Below, in pieces: positions 1 to 7,987 of a stretch of 64,000 nt of DNA. Under the pieces are notes generated by a model that had not been told where the DNA came from, searched no databases, and was given only the letters and a program-made list of their open reading frames with translations. The translations under genes were made by a program, and so were the position numbers. Position 1 is the first letter of the stretch. Each line of letters starts with the position of its first letter. Origin of the DNA: Cohnella hashimotonis (GTDB taxonomy: Bacteria; Bacillota; Bacilli; Paenibacillales; Paenibacillaceae); contig NZ_JAGRPV010000001.1 in the NCBI RefSeq assembly GCF_030014955.1, positions 3,410,001 through 3,474,000 on the forward strand, written 5' to 3'.

Positions 1-18
1 TAAAGGAGGTGACCGGCT

Positions 19-438
19 ATGGCAGTTCGGCCGAACGCGCGGGCGCGCAAAAACGTACGAACCTACAAAGGTCAGCCCGTTTGCGTATTGATGAAGGACG
101 GAACCTACTACGTAGGGCTTATCGGTCAAATCAAGGGCGGCGAGCTTATGCTCTCCGGCGTGCGGGGGGCTGAAAAGTGGAACCCGCAGGCCGCGAAGCG
201 GTCCTGGCAGAAAGCGAAAATCAGCGCCCTGGGCGCTGCGACAGAAGCTGCGGCAGCCCCAGCCCTTGGAACGGCAGCGGGCACCGGCGCCGGCGGCGTC
301 AGTCTTGGCGGCGGGTTTGGCGGACTCGGCGGGATGGACGACCTGATGGGCTTCATGCAGAAGGCGCTCCCGCTCATGAAAATGGGCATGGACATGATCA
401 AGACGATCATGCCGCTGATGAACGGACTGAAGCTCTAA
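19..438 (+). CDS. Small Gly/Ala/Met-rich protein, function unknown
   Basis: 139 residues; ATG follows a near-perfect AAAGGAGGTGA site at 2-12. Residues 1-60 are basic and look like a small beta-rich (SH3/Lsm-like) module, with a VCVLMKDGTYYVGLIG stretch. Residues 70-105 are Ala/Gly low complexity. The last 35 residues form a methionine-rich amphipathic helix. There is no signal peptide or convincing membrane span. I do not recognise the family; a spore-coat or self-assembling role would be a guess. A terminator follows at 481-519. Confidence 0.75.
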   Translation: MAVRPNARARKNVRTYKGQPVCVLMKDGTYYVGLIGQIKGGELMLSGVRGAEKWNPQAAKRSWQKAKISALGAATEAAAAPALGTAAGTGAGGVSLGGGFGGLGGMDDLMGFMQKALPLMKMGMDMIKTIMPLMNGLKL

Positions 439-462
439 GTCCGCATCGGTCATCATCGGCGG

Positions 463-478
463 TATGTGCCGGCACATA
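463..478. repeat. 16-bp perfect palindrome
   Basis: TATGTGCCGGCACATA is identical on both strands. It lies between the stop codon of the first gene and the shared terminator. It could be a protein-binding site or part of the transcript end; it is not explained by any gene. Confidence 0.5.
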
Positions 479-480
479 AC

Positions 481-519
481 AAAGGAGCGAACCGACCGTC
501 CCCGGCGTTCGCTCCCTTT
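481..519. terminator. Bidirectional rho-independent terminator
   Basis: GGAGCGAAC pairs with GTTCGCTCC across a 14-nt loop. The stem is flanked by CTTTC on the plus strand and by CTTTG on the minus strand. It can end both the first gene (+) and the convergent YdaT-like gene (-). Confidence 0.7.
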
Positions 520-521
520 CG

Positions 522-716
522 TTAATGTCCTTTTTTACGGATCTGCTTGTCGTGATCCTCGCCCCACTCCTTGGCTTTGGCCGTGGCGATCGAGATCGCA
601 CGAGACTCGGAGTAGCCGTCCTTCAAGAGCTCGTTGGCGATATCGATCGCCTTGTTGCGAACGGGCGCCATGAAGTTTTTCAGCGAATCGGGATAATCGT
701 CTTTGTCCCAGGGCAT
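522..716 (-). CDS. YdaT N-terminal-domain-like small protein
   Basis: 64 residues beginning MPWDKDDYPDSLKNFMAPVR, followed by a KAIDIANELLKDGY helix and an RAISIATAKAKEW helix. This matches my memory of the N-terminal region of Bacillus subtilis YdaT, a general-stress protein, but the C-terminal half of YdaT is absent. An upstream in-frame ATG at 722 lies only 1 nt from the AGGAGG site (724-729). The ATG at 716 is 7 nt away and gives the family's MPW start, so I chose it. Biochemical function is unknown. Confidence 0.85.
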   Translation of the reverse strand: MPWDKDDYPDSLKNFMAPVRNKAIDIANELLKDGYSESRAISIATAKAKEWGEDHDKQIRKKGH

Positions 717-833
717 AGCCATTCCTCCTGTCGGTATCGTCTAAGGTTCGTCTCTACTTCCTTGGACGAACACGGGCAGGTTGAATCAGCGCAAATCTGC
801 GCAAGGCTATAGCTTACCGTAGTCCCGCACCGG

Positions 834-1781
834 TCACGACAAGATTTCTTCGATCCGATCGATCGTCTCCCGAGACAGCGTGACGCCGGAGGCTTTTACG
901 TTTTCTTCGAGCTGCGACGTCTTCGTGGCGCCGACGAGCGCGCTGGCCACGCTCTCGTGCCGCAGGATCCAAGCGATCGCAAGCGTGGACAGCGACAGCT
1001 CCAATTCCTTGGCGATCGCGTCAAGCTTTTCGACCTTTTGCAGATGCGCTTCGGTCAAAAAGCCTTTGATCCACATGTTCGTCTTGGGATCCGCCGCACG
1101 GCTGTCCGCCGGCAGTTCCTGTCCGAGCCGGTATTTCCCCGTCAACGCGCCTTGCGCGAGCGGAGAAAAGACGACTTGCGACAGCCCGTTCTTCTCGCTG
1201 ACCGGCAGCACGTCGCTCTCGATGTTGCGGTAAAACATATTGTATTGCGGCTGATTGACGACGATCCGGTCGAGCAGGTATTTGTCCGCCACCTGAAGCG
1301 CCTCTTGAATCTGCGCCCCCGTCCACTCGCTCACGCCGACGTACAGCACTTTGCCCTGCCGAACGAAATCCTCGATCGTCCGCAGCGTCTCCTCGAGCCG
1401 CGTGTCGGGATCGTAGCGATGACAGTAGAAAATATCCACGTATTCCTGCTTCAGCCGCTTCAAGCTGGCATTCAGCTGCTCGTGCACATGCTTGCGGGAC
1501 AAGCCGCGATCGTTCGGTCCGTCGCCCATCGGCCAAAATGCCTTTGTTGCCAGCACGTACGATTCCCGCGGATAACGCGGCAGCACCTCGCCAAGCATAC
1601 GTTCGGCTTCGCCCCGCTCGTATACGTTGGCCGTATCGATAAAGTTGATGCCGAGCTCGAATGCGCGATCGATCAGCTTCGCGCCGGTATCCTGGCCGAC
1701 GGTATGACCGTAGGTCATCCAGCTGCCGAAACTGATCTCGCTAACCTTGAGGCCTGTTTGTCCCAATTTTCTGTACTTCAA
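834..1781 (-). CDS. Aldo/keto reductase (potassium-channel beta-subunit type)
   Basis: 315 residues, an NADPH-dependent (beta/alpha)8 oxidoreductase. The catalytic tetrad is visible: Asp in FIDTANVY, Tyr in VYERGEAE, Lys in LATKAFW and His in YCHRYDPD. The KYRKLGQTGLKVSEISFG start, the VVNQPQYNMFYR segment and the C-terminal VASALVGATKTSQLEENVKA cofactor-binding region point to the voltage-gated-channel beta/YghZ-like subgroup. I chose the TTG at 1781 because AGAGGTG sits 6 nt upstream and the family N-terminus begins there; the longer reading lacks a ribosome site. The promoter and a palindromic operator lie directly upstream. The substrate cannot be told. Confidence 0.93.
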   Translation of the reverse strand: MKYRKLGQTGLKVSEISFGSWMTYGHTVGQDTGAKLIDRAFELGINFIDTANVYERGEAERMLGEVLPRYPRESYVLATKAFWPMGDGPNDRGLSRKHVHEQLNASLKRLKQEYVDIFYCHRYDPDTRLEETLRTIEDFVRQGKVLYVGVSEWTGAQIQEALQVADKYLLDRIVVNQPQYNMFYRNIESDVLPVSEKNGLSQVVFSPLAQGALTGKYRLGQELPADSRAADPKTNMWIKGFLTEAHLQKVEKLDAIAKELELSLSTLAIAWILRHESVASALVGATKTSQLEENVKASGVTLSRETIDRIEEILS

Positions 1782-1805
1782 GTCAAACACCTCTTCCCTC
1801 GATTG

Positions 1806-1850
1806 TGAACGCGCGTTCAAGATTGTAACATGCTTTTCCGGCCATATCAA
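1806..1850 (-). promoter_or_regulatory. SigA promoter with 14-bp palindromic operator for the aldo/keto reductase
   Basis: On the minus strand TTGATA (1845-1850) is followed after exactly 17 bp by TACAAT (1822-1827), a near-consensus vegetative promoter. The perfect palindrome TGAACGCGCGTTCA (1806-1819) covers the expected transcription start, 24 bp before the start codon. Its GAAC-N4-GTTC core is that of Gram-positive LexA boxes, though the outer bases are T/A instead of C/G. A different repressor is possible. Confidence 0.65.
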
Positions 1851-1851
1851 A

Positions 1852-1889
1852 TGCGCCGATCAACTGCGCATTCGCAGCCGATCGGCGCA
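1852..1889 (-). terminator. Stem-loop after the sensor kinase gene
   Basis: TGCGCCGATC pairs with GATCGGCGCA, with an inner CTGCG/CGCAG stem. On the minus strand it is followed by TTTGATA, so the T-tract is weak. It overlaps the upstream edge of the aldo/keto reductase promoter and probably insulates it from the kinase transcript. Confidence 0.45.
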
Positions 1890-1916
1890 AGTCATATCCC
1901 TTACAAGTCATCTCCC

Positions 1917-3371
1917 TTAATCGAACGCTGCTGCCGTCTGCCTCTGCGAGACTGGCGTCTCGATCGCGGATACGATCGGCAGCCGAAGCGAGAATTCGCT
2001 GCCTTCCCCCTTCGCGCTGCGCAGCGACAATGTCCCGCCAAGCAGCGTGGCGAGCTGCAGGCTGATGGACAGCCCGAGTCCCGTACCGCCGAACCGACGG
2101 TTGATGGAGCCGTCCTCCTGGCGAAACGCTTCGAAGATCAGTTCCTGCTTACTCTTGTCGATGCCAACGCCCGTATCCTTCACCGTAAATACGACATAGC
2201 CCCGTCCCTCTTCGTTGAGCTGCCTTTCGGTCGAAACGAGAAGCGCCGCATAGCCGGCATCCGTGAATTTAATGGCATTAACGAGCAGGTTCCGCAAGAT
2301 TTGACCCAACCGCAATCCATCGGAAAGCAGCGTCTGCGGCACGTCTTCATCGATATGCAGGCGAAGATCGAGACTTTTCGCTTCGGCGAGCGGCTTCATC
2401 TGGCGATGGAGCAGCTCGACCGTGTCGGTTAGCGACAGAATATCCAGTACGATATCCATTTTGCCGGCCTCGACCTTGGAAAGATCCAAAATATCGTTGA
2501 TCATGTGCAGCAGCTGCTCGCCTGAAGCCTGAATGATGTGTGCGTACCGGCGATTGTCTTCGGTACGGCCCCCTTCTTCGTTCTCGGCGATCATCTGCGA
2601 CAGCAAAATGATGCTGTTGAGCGGCGTCTTAAGTTCATGCGACATGTTCGCCATGAACTCCGACTTGTACTTGGAGGCCTGCAGAATCAGCTCAGCCTTT
2701 TCCTCCAGCATCTTCTGCGAATCGAGCAGCTGCAGCGTGCGTTTTTCCAGCGCTTCGTTGGTTTCCTTGAGTTGAACGGCCCGCTGCTGGTCGAGGAAGA
2801 AGTCCCTGATAATGAACAGGAAAAAGGTCCCAAGCAAAATGGTCGCCGGCAGCGAATAGGGCATCACATGCGATGCGTAATTAACGCGATCGACCGCTCC
2901 GTAGACAAGGATGCCTGCGACCTGCAAGGTGTTGATCGCTAGCAGCGATATGGCCGCTTTACGCGGATACCCCAAAGCCGGTCTGCGCTTATAAAGACTG
3001 ACGAGTCCCGCGCCGGCGATTCCGAGCGTAGAGATGTTGCAGAATGCGGTAAACGCGGACGCCGACATCCCGTTGATGCCGAATCGCGCCAACGCGATAC
3101 CGAAACCGATCGCCAGAATCGGCCTCGGATCGCGAAAAACGAGCGTGGCGAAAATGATCGGCACGTTGCGCAGGTCGAATATCGCAGACCCGTTATAACG
3201 GACGCCGAACTTCATGGCAAGCCATCCGAGCGCGATAAAGCCGATCACCATGACAGTCTGCTTGATCGGACCGGACGTATGTTGAAACAAATATTTATAA
3301 ATGAGGTTAAATAAAAACGTAAACGTGATCAGGATGGTGATGCTCATAAAAAAAGCCGCGCCGATCTCCAT
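1917..3371 (-). CDS. Membrane sensor histidine kinase with LytS-type 5TM sensor
   Basis: 484 residues. The first ~190 hold five to six hydrophobic spans with the 5TMR-LYT signature (long DLRNVPIIFATLVFRDPRPI and G-rich spans). A coiled-coil linker follows, then HisKA with phospho-acceptor His245 in NMSHELKTP, and HATPase_c with NLLVNAIKFT, DTGVGI and GGTGLGLS boxes. There is no receiver domain and no neighbouring response regulator. The start is ATG 3371, 4 nt after GGGAGGTG; the reading frame extends upstream without a better site. LytS-type sensors respond to wall or membrane state, but the signal here is unknown. It lies 84 bp downstream of the LigD polymerase gene on the same strand. Confidence 0.92.
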   Translation of the reverse strand: MEIGAAFFMSITILITFTFLFNLIYKYLFQHTSGPIKQTVMVIGFIALGWLAMKFGVRYNGSAIFDLRNVPIIFATLVFRDPRPILAIGFGIALARFGINGMSASAFTAFCNISTLGIAGAGLVSLYKRRPALGYPRKAAISLLAINTLQVAGILVYGAVDRVNYASHVMPYSLPATILLGTFFLFIIRDFFLDQQRAVQLKETNEALEKRTLQLLDSQKMLEEKAELILQASKYKSEFMANMSHELKTPLNSIILLSQMIAENEEGGRTEDNRRYAHIIQASGEQLLHMINDILDLSKVEAGKMDIVLDILSLTDTVELLHRQMKPLAEAKSLDLRLHIDEDVPQTLLSDGLRLGQILRNLLVNAIKFTDAGYAALLVSTERQLNEEGRGYVVFTVKDTGVGIDKSKQELIFEAFRQEDGSINRRFGGTGLGLSISLQLATLLGGTLSLRSAKGEGSEFSLRLPIVSAIETPVSQRQTAAAFD

Positions 3372-3455
3372 CTCACACCTCCCGACTCTTATAGTGTACA
3401 TCATAAGAATCGGGACCGTATAGCCATAAATTGTTACAGAATGCAGCCTTTGCAC

Positions 3456-4340
3456 TTATTTGAGGAACTGTAAAATGGCCTCGAGCGACTGCTTCGGCAC
3501 TTGTCCGATCAAATCGCCCTTGTCGGCGAGCCTCGCTTCGATCGTTTGGAGCGTGAACGCGCGCGGATCGGCGCCCTTCCTCACCTCGTCCCAAGTCAAA
3601 GGCGTCGATACGGTCGCTTCCGGACGTCCGCGCGGCGTATAAGGGGCCGAGAGGCTCTTGCCGGCGGCATGCTGGACATAATCCACGTAAATCAGGTCTT
3701 TGCGGTTTTTGATCAGCCGTTCGATCGTGAACAACTTCGGATACTTTTCGGACAAATACTTGCCTACGAAGCCGCCCGCCTTGCGAAGCTGCGCGAAGCT
3801 GTAGCCCTTACGCACGGGGATCACGATCTGTACGCCTGTCGCGCCGCTCGTTTTGGGCACGGATGCGATACCCATGCCTTCCAGCGCTTCGCCTATGAGC
3901 GAGACTGCCTCCATCAGCCGGCCGCGCAGCGATTCGCTTGGATCGATGTCCAGCACCCACTCCGCCGGCTCCTCTCCGCCTATATACTCGAACGAAGGAT
4001 GAAATTCGAGCGCGGCGAGGTTGCCCATCCACAGCAAAGTGGGCAGCGTATCCGCGACAACATAGCGAACCTGATCGCGCACGGCGGTTCGGACGTAGGG
4101 CGGCAGTGGCTCGGGCGCATTTTTCTGGTAGAAGGCTTTGCCGCCTGCTCCATCCGGGTAACGGATGGCCGTCATATAACGGTCCTTGCAGTAAGGCAGC
4201 AAGTAAGGAGCGAGCGCGACGAGCTTTTGCAAATACAGAGCCTTGTTGATGCCGGCTTCGGGCCACATCGGCTTGTCCGGATTCGTCACCTTGATCTCGC
4301 AGCCTTCGACTTCGATCGAATAAACGTCCGAGGCGCTCAT
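3456..4340 (-). CDS. ligD: LigD-type DNA polymerase/primase domain protein (stand-alone)
   Basis: 294 residues, the archaeo-eukaryotic-primase-like POL domain of LigD. It fills gaps and adds ribonucleotides during Ku-dependent end joining. Motifs are the N-terminal TNPDKPMWPEAGINKALYL, the metal-binding DxD in WVLDIDPSE, the FHPSF segment, and KTSGATGVQIVIPV, where many bacterial LigD proteins have His instead of Gln. There is no fused ligase or 3'-phosphoesterase domain. ATG 4340 overlaps the stop of the ligase gene as ATGA and has a GGAGGGG site 8-9 nt upstream, so the two are translationally coupled. Confidence 0.93.
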   Translation of the reverse strand: MSASDVYSIEVEGCEIKVTNPDKPMWPEAGINKALYLQKLVALAPYLLPYCKDRYMTAIRYPDGAGGKAFYQKNAPEPLPPYVRTAVRDQVRYVVADTLPTLLWMGNLAALEFHPSFEYIGGEEPAEWVLDIDPSESLRGRLMEAVSLIGEALEGMGIASVPKTSGATGVQIVIPVRKGYSFAQLRKAGGFVGKYLSEKYPKLFTIERLIKNRKDLIYVDYVQHAAGKSLSAPYTPRGRPEATVSTPLTWDEVRKGADPRAFTLQTIEARLADKGDLIGQVPKQSLEAILQFLK

Positions 4341-5242
4341 AGCGGGATCCCCTCCAGATCGATCAATTTGGGATGGCGCAGCAGTCCGGCGTCCGTCATC
4401 TCCCTCCCGCTGACCCTTCCCGCAAGCGGAATGTCCAGCCACCTCACATCGGCGCCGCGAAGGCCCTCGGGCAAGATGTCCCAATAATCGGCGCGGGATC
4501 GGCTCGCGGACAGCTGTCGAAGCGCCGCCTTCGCCTTGTCGTTAAGGCCGGACGACACGCGTCCCATATAGAGGTCGTCTTTGCGCATGACGAGACTGGA
4601 GACTCGCCCTTCCTTCCAGATGATCCCCACGATATCGACGTCCATGTGGTGGACGGTCTTGCGCTTGAGCCAGTCCCGATGCTCCTTGCCTTCTTTATAG
4701 AACGAAGCCTTCTTCTTGCTGACGACGCCTTCCCATCCGTTCGCTTCGACCCAGTGCCATAACGCTTCGCCGTCGTCAAACTCGTCGGCTACGTAGAAGG
4801 GCGACTGCCATCCCTGCGTCAGACGAATCAGCCGCTCCCTGCGTTCCGAGTAAGGAAGGCGGCGAAGGTCCTGGCCGTCCGCGGCGAGCAGGTCGAATAA
4901 AATATATTGAACGGGGTGGCGCCTGGCCGAAGCTTCAATAAGCCGCTCCCCCAGCAGCTTGCCTCTTTGCTGCATAAGCTGGAAGCTGGGCCTGCCGGTA
5001 CGCGGATCCAAAATGACCGCTTCTCCGTCGAGTATGTAGTCCCCCGGCCGGGTCGCGAGCGCCGCGGTCAGCTCGGGGTAGGAATCGTTTTGCAGCAGCA
5101 TGCGCTTGGAATACAACCGGACGCGATCGCCCCGCACCTCCGCGATGAGGCGATAGCCGTCCCATTTAAGCTGGTGTACCCATGCGCTTCCCGTCGGGCT
5201 TCGGTCCTCCGCGACGGGAGACATCGGGGTAAATGGTTCCAT
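4337..5242 (-). CDS. ligD: ATP-dependent DNA ligase (LigD ligase domain, stand-alone)
   Basis: 301 residues. It seals double-strand breaks together with Ku. Adenylation motif I is KWDGYR with Lys26; motif III is DGEAVILD; motif IV is WEGVVSKK; motif V is WLKRKT. A short OB-fold follows to the end. The start ATG lies 3 bp after the ku stop codon, with AGGGAG upstream. In Bacillus the ligase and polymerase are fused in one LigD polypeptide; here they are separate but coupled genes. Expression probably follows ku. Confidence 0.94.
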   Translation of the reverse strand: MEPFTPMSPVAEDRSPTGSAWVHQLKWDGYRLIAEVRGDRVRLYSKRMLLQNDSYPELTAALATRPGDYILDGEAVILDPRTGRPSFQLMQQRGKLLGERLIEASARRHPVQYILFDLLAADGQDLRRLPYSERRERLIRLTQGWQSPFYVADEFDDGEALWHWVEANGWEGVVSKKKASFYKEGKEHRDWLKRKTVHHMDVDIVGIIWKEGRVSSLVMRKDDLYMGRVSSGLNDKAKAALRQLSASRSRADYWDILPEGLRGADVRWLDIPLAGRVSGREMTDAGLLRHPKLIDLEGIPL

Positions 5243-5245
5243 CGA

Positions 5246-6187
5246 TTAGCTCCCTGTCTTTTTCGTCCTTGACTTCGAATCCGTCGTCTCCGATTTTGCC
5301 GTTTTCGACTTGGGCTCATTCTTATCGGCTTTAGGCGCGCTGCGCTTGCGGGCAGGCTTTTTCGTCGCTTTTTTATCCGCATCTCCTTCGGTGGCTTCGC
5401 CGCCTGCCTGGGCCTTGTCCGGTCCCGCCTGCTTCAAGCTTGCCTTTAACGCTTCCATCAGATCGATGACGTTGGTCTTCTTCTCCTCCGGCGCGAACTT
5501 GACTTCTTTTCCCTTGACCTTGTCCTCGATCGCGTCCATCAGTTTTTCCTTGTAGACATCCTCGTACTTCTCGGGCTCAAAGGGCGCGCTTAGTTGATCG
5601 ATCAGCATGCGGGCCATCTGAAGCTCCCGTTCGTCCGCCTTCGTTTCCTCGGGCAAATTCGGGATCTCCTTTTTGCTGCGGATTTCCTCGGCGTAGAACA
5701 TCGTCGACATCGACAGAACGCCGTCCACGATGCGGATCGCCGCCAGACTGCTGCGGGAGCGGATGCTGACGTTGGCGATGCCGATCTTGCGCGTGTCGAG
5801 CAAGGCTTGCACTAGCAGATTGTAAGCGTGCGTGCCGTTGCTTTCCGGCGCCAGATAATAGGTTTTCTGATAATAAATCGGGTCGATCTCCTCCAGATCC
5901 ACGAAGTCGAGAATGCGGATCTCGCGCGAAGTCTCGGACGCGATCTCCTCGAGCTCGCCCTTGTCGAACGTAACGAAGTGGCCGGGCTCGTATTCGTAGC
6001 CTTTGACGATATCGCTCCACTTCACCTCTTCTTCGCATTTCGGACACGTTCTGTGATATTGAATCGGCACGTTCAGCTTCTTGTGCAGCATGCGCATCGG
6101 CAGATCGTTGTCCTGCGTGGCCGTGAACATTTTGACAGGCACGTTGACCAGCCCGAAGCTGACAGCGCCTTTCCATATTGTTTGCAT
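5246..6187 (-). CDS. ku: Ku DNA end-binding protein
   Basis: 313 residues, the bacterial Ku homodimer that binds DNA ends and recruits LigD. The start MQTIWKGAVSFGLVNVPVK is typical. A CPKCEEEV motif, the ring-forming core and a C-terminal Lys/Ala/Ser-rich tail (about residues 240-313) follow; such tails help DNA binding and threading. ATG 6187 has GAGGGGGAAG upstream and is the family start. It is the first gene of ku-ligase-polymerase, divergent from a spore ATP-grasp gene. In Bacillus this system serves dormant and germinating spores; the same role is inferred here. Confidence 0.95.
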   Translation of the reverse strand: MQTIWKGAVSFGLVNVPVKMFTATQDNDLPMRMLHKKLNVPIQYHRTCPKCEEEVKWSDIVKGYEYEPGHFVTFDKGELEEIASETSREIRILDFVDLEEIDPIYYQKTYYLAPESNGTHAYNLLVQALLDTRKIGIANVSIRSRSSLAAIRIVDGVLSMSTMFYAEEIRSKKEIPNLPEETKADERELQMARMLIDQLSAPFEPEKYEDVYKEKLMDAIEDKVKGKEVKFAPEEKKTNVIDLMEALKASLKQAGPDKAQAGGEATEGDADKKATKKPARKRSAPKADKNEPKSKTAKSETTDSKSRTKKTGS

Positions 6188-6331
6188 TTGTCTTCCCCCT
6201 CTGCAGTGTAACCGCGATCGATTGATTACCATTCATTAACCGAAGCCGGCTGACCGTGAATCTTCCAACTCTTGTCCGTGTCGGGCGGCGGCGGGCAAGC
6301 ATATGGTATGGCGATTGGAGGGGAAACCGCA

Positions 6332-7162
6332 GTGATCAACCGCAAGGGCATGCATATCGCAAACAAATGGGTCAAGACGGTTGCGGCGCTAAAAGATCCT
6401 GCAGTCGCTCCTCACATCCCCGAGACGCGGCGAATGGATCGAGCGACACTCGCAAGAATGCTGGACCGTTACGGCATGATTTACGTGAAGCCCGTCGCTG
6501 GAACGTTCGGCCGCGGCGTCATGCGCATCGAACGGACGCCCGGGCGCCGGTTACCTTACAGTTGTCATGCGGGCTTGCGCAAAATGCGCTTTTCGTCCGT
6601 CGACAAACTATACGCTCACATCTCGCGGACCAAGCGTAAGCGTCCCTATCTCGCGCAGCGCGGCGTACATCTGCTCAAAACGAACGGCAGGCGATTCGAC
6701 ATCCGCGTCATGGTGCAAAAAAATCCGGCAGGCGCCTGGGAGCCGACCGGCGTCATTGCGCGGGTCGCCCAAAGAGGCAAAGCCGTCACGAATTATCATG
6801 ACGGCGGCACCCCCGTATCCTTGAGCCGGCTGCTCCGGCCAAAACTCGGCCCAGCCGGTGCCAGGCAAGCCGAACACAGGCTGAAGTCGCTCGGGCTTCG
6901 CTCCGCCAGAGCGCTGGCGAGAGCCTATCCCAAGATCAACATGGTCGGGGCGGATATCGGGCTCGACCGCGCGCTCAAGCCATGGATCATCGAACTGAAT
7001 ACGTCGCCGGATCCATATCTATTCAGGCATTTGCGGGATAAATCCACGCATCGCAAAGTCATGCGTTACGCCAGGGCGCTCGGTCGCATACCCGCCGCTC
7101 GAACGGCCGGCCGCGCTAGTGCCCGCAAGACCCTTGCGAGACGGATGCGTCGCAAACGATAA
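6332..7162 (+). CDS. YheC/YheD-family ATP-grasp protein (spore-associated)
   Basis: 276 residues. NKWVKTVAALKD and YGMIYVKPVAGTFGRGVMRI start the ATP-grasp fold. QRGVHLLKTNGRRFDIRVMV and the metal/ATP-binding GADIGLDRALKPWIIELNTS finish it. A basic Arg/Ala-rich tail (RRMRRKR) follows. The family includes B. subtilis YheC/YheD, which associate with the spore coat; the ligase substrate is unknown. I chose GTG 6332 because GGAGGGG at 6317-6323 lies 8 nt upstream; earlier in-frame codons lack a site and encode non-family sequence. The gene is divergent from ku. Confidence 0.88.
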   Translation: MINRKGMHIANKWVKTVAALKDPAVAPHIPETRRMDRATLARMLDRYGMIYVKPVAGTFGRGVMRIERTPGRRLPYSCHAGLRKMRFSSVDKLYAHISRTKRKRPYLAQRGVHLLKTNGRRFDIRVMVQKNPAGAWEPTGVIARVAQRGKAVTNYHDGGTPVSLSRLLRPKLGPAGARQAEHRLKSLGLRSARALARAYPKINMVGADIGLDRALKPWIIELNTSPDPYLFRHLRDKSTHRKVMRYARALGRIPAARTAGRASARKTLARRMRRKR

Positions 7163-7167
7163 AAATA

Positions 7168-7213
7168 AAAGAGCAGCCCGTAAGTCATAAAATGACTGAA
7201 GGGCTGCTCTTTG
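7168..7213 (+). terminator. Rho-independent terminator of the ATP-grasp gene
   Basis: AAAGAGCAGCCC pairs perfectly with GGGCTGCTCTTT, with a second inner stem AGTCAT/ATGACT, then TTGTTTTC. It is strong on the plus strand. Confidence 0.85.
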
Positions 7214-7269
7214 TTTTCAGCGCTATTGACTTGCCGTACCTGCGCTGCTGTGGACGGCACGCTTAGAGC

Positions 7270-7707
7270 ATAGCGCAATTTTGCGCTATTATGGCGTTCC
7301 ATGTTAGCTGCGGGCGGACGGGCGATGGGCGTGTGAGCGATTATAGCTTAATTTTGAGCTATTATTGCGTATACCGTCAGCGGCGGTCGGTCGGGCGATG
7401 GGCGAGTGAGCAATATTAGCTTAATTTTGCGCTATTATTGCGTATACCGTCAGCGGCGGTCGGTCGGGCGATGGACGTGTGAGCGATTATAGCTTAATTT
7501 TACGCTATTATTGCATATACCGTCAGCCGCGAGCGTCCAGGTAATGGGTGTGTGAGCGAATATAGCTTAGTTTTGCGCTATTATTGCTTCCCACGTCAGC
7601 GGAGGGCCGTTGAGCGGAAAGCTTGTGCATGAGGATAGTGCACTTTGCGCTATTATTTATCTCTTTAGCTCGGGTAAAAGGCGGACTGACGATGGCCCTG
7701 CGAGCGA
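7270..7707. repeat. Six-unit tandem array, 73-bp period, each unit with a palindrome
   Basis: Units start at 7270, 7343, 7416, 7489, 7562 and 7635, always 73 bp apart. Each begins with a 19-20-bp inverted repeat, perfect in the first (ATAGCGCAATTTTGCGCTAT) and variants of ATAGCTTAATTTTGCGCTAT later. The other 53 bp are highly alike in units 2-4 (TATACCGTCAGC, then GGTCGGTCGGGCGATGG, then GTGAGCGA) and decay outward. The 588 bp from 7163 to 7750 hold no gene I can support. 73 bp is close to seven helical turns. Confidence 0.9.
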
Positions 7708-7750
7708 GAATTGAAGCAGGTCTAGAGATTAGTCAATTTAATTAGTGAAT

Positions 7751-7987
7751 TTAGTTGGCCCTCGCATTCGCTTGGCCGAAGCTCGCGATCGCTTCTCGCA
7801 TGACGAATCGCTTCAGCAGACTGCGGCGCGCTTCATGCGTCAAGGCCGTCAGTTCCTGCGCGGCGTGAAGCGCGAACAACGCCCGTTTGGCCGCTTCGCA
7901 GGCAGACCCATCGTCCTCCAGCAAATAATAGGCCATCCGGTAAGCTTCGGTCTCCAGGCTGCGGAGGATGTCGATGCGGCGCTTCAC
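7751..7987 (-). CDS. Small sigma-region-2-like helical protein
   Basis: 78 residues. The start GTG overlaps the stop of the preceding gene as GTGA, so it is translationally coupled as the last gene of the GntR/ABC operon. The sequence AYRMAYYLLEDDGSACEAAK resembles helices of ECF sigma region 2, but region 4 is absent and the protein ends after another helix pair. It is probably not a functional sigma factor; it could be a regulator or a relic. The call rests on overlap, operon position and amino-acid composition. Confidence 0.65.
   Translation of the reverse strand: MKRRIDILRSLETEAYRMAYYLLEDDGSACEAAKRALFALHAAQELTALTHEARRSLLKRFVMREAIASFGQANARAN

Noticed and set aside
957..1808. 283-codon plus-strand frame
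   Set aside because: Antisense to the aldo/keto reductase, whose catalytic residues are intact.
3501..4487. 328-codon plus-strand frame
   Set aside because: Antisense to the LigD polymerase gene; composition atypical of proteins.
7270..7707. Possible CRISPR array
   Set aside because: The sequence between palindromes is itself repeated, not unique, and no cas genes are nearby. It is a tandem repeat.
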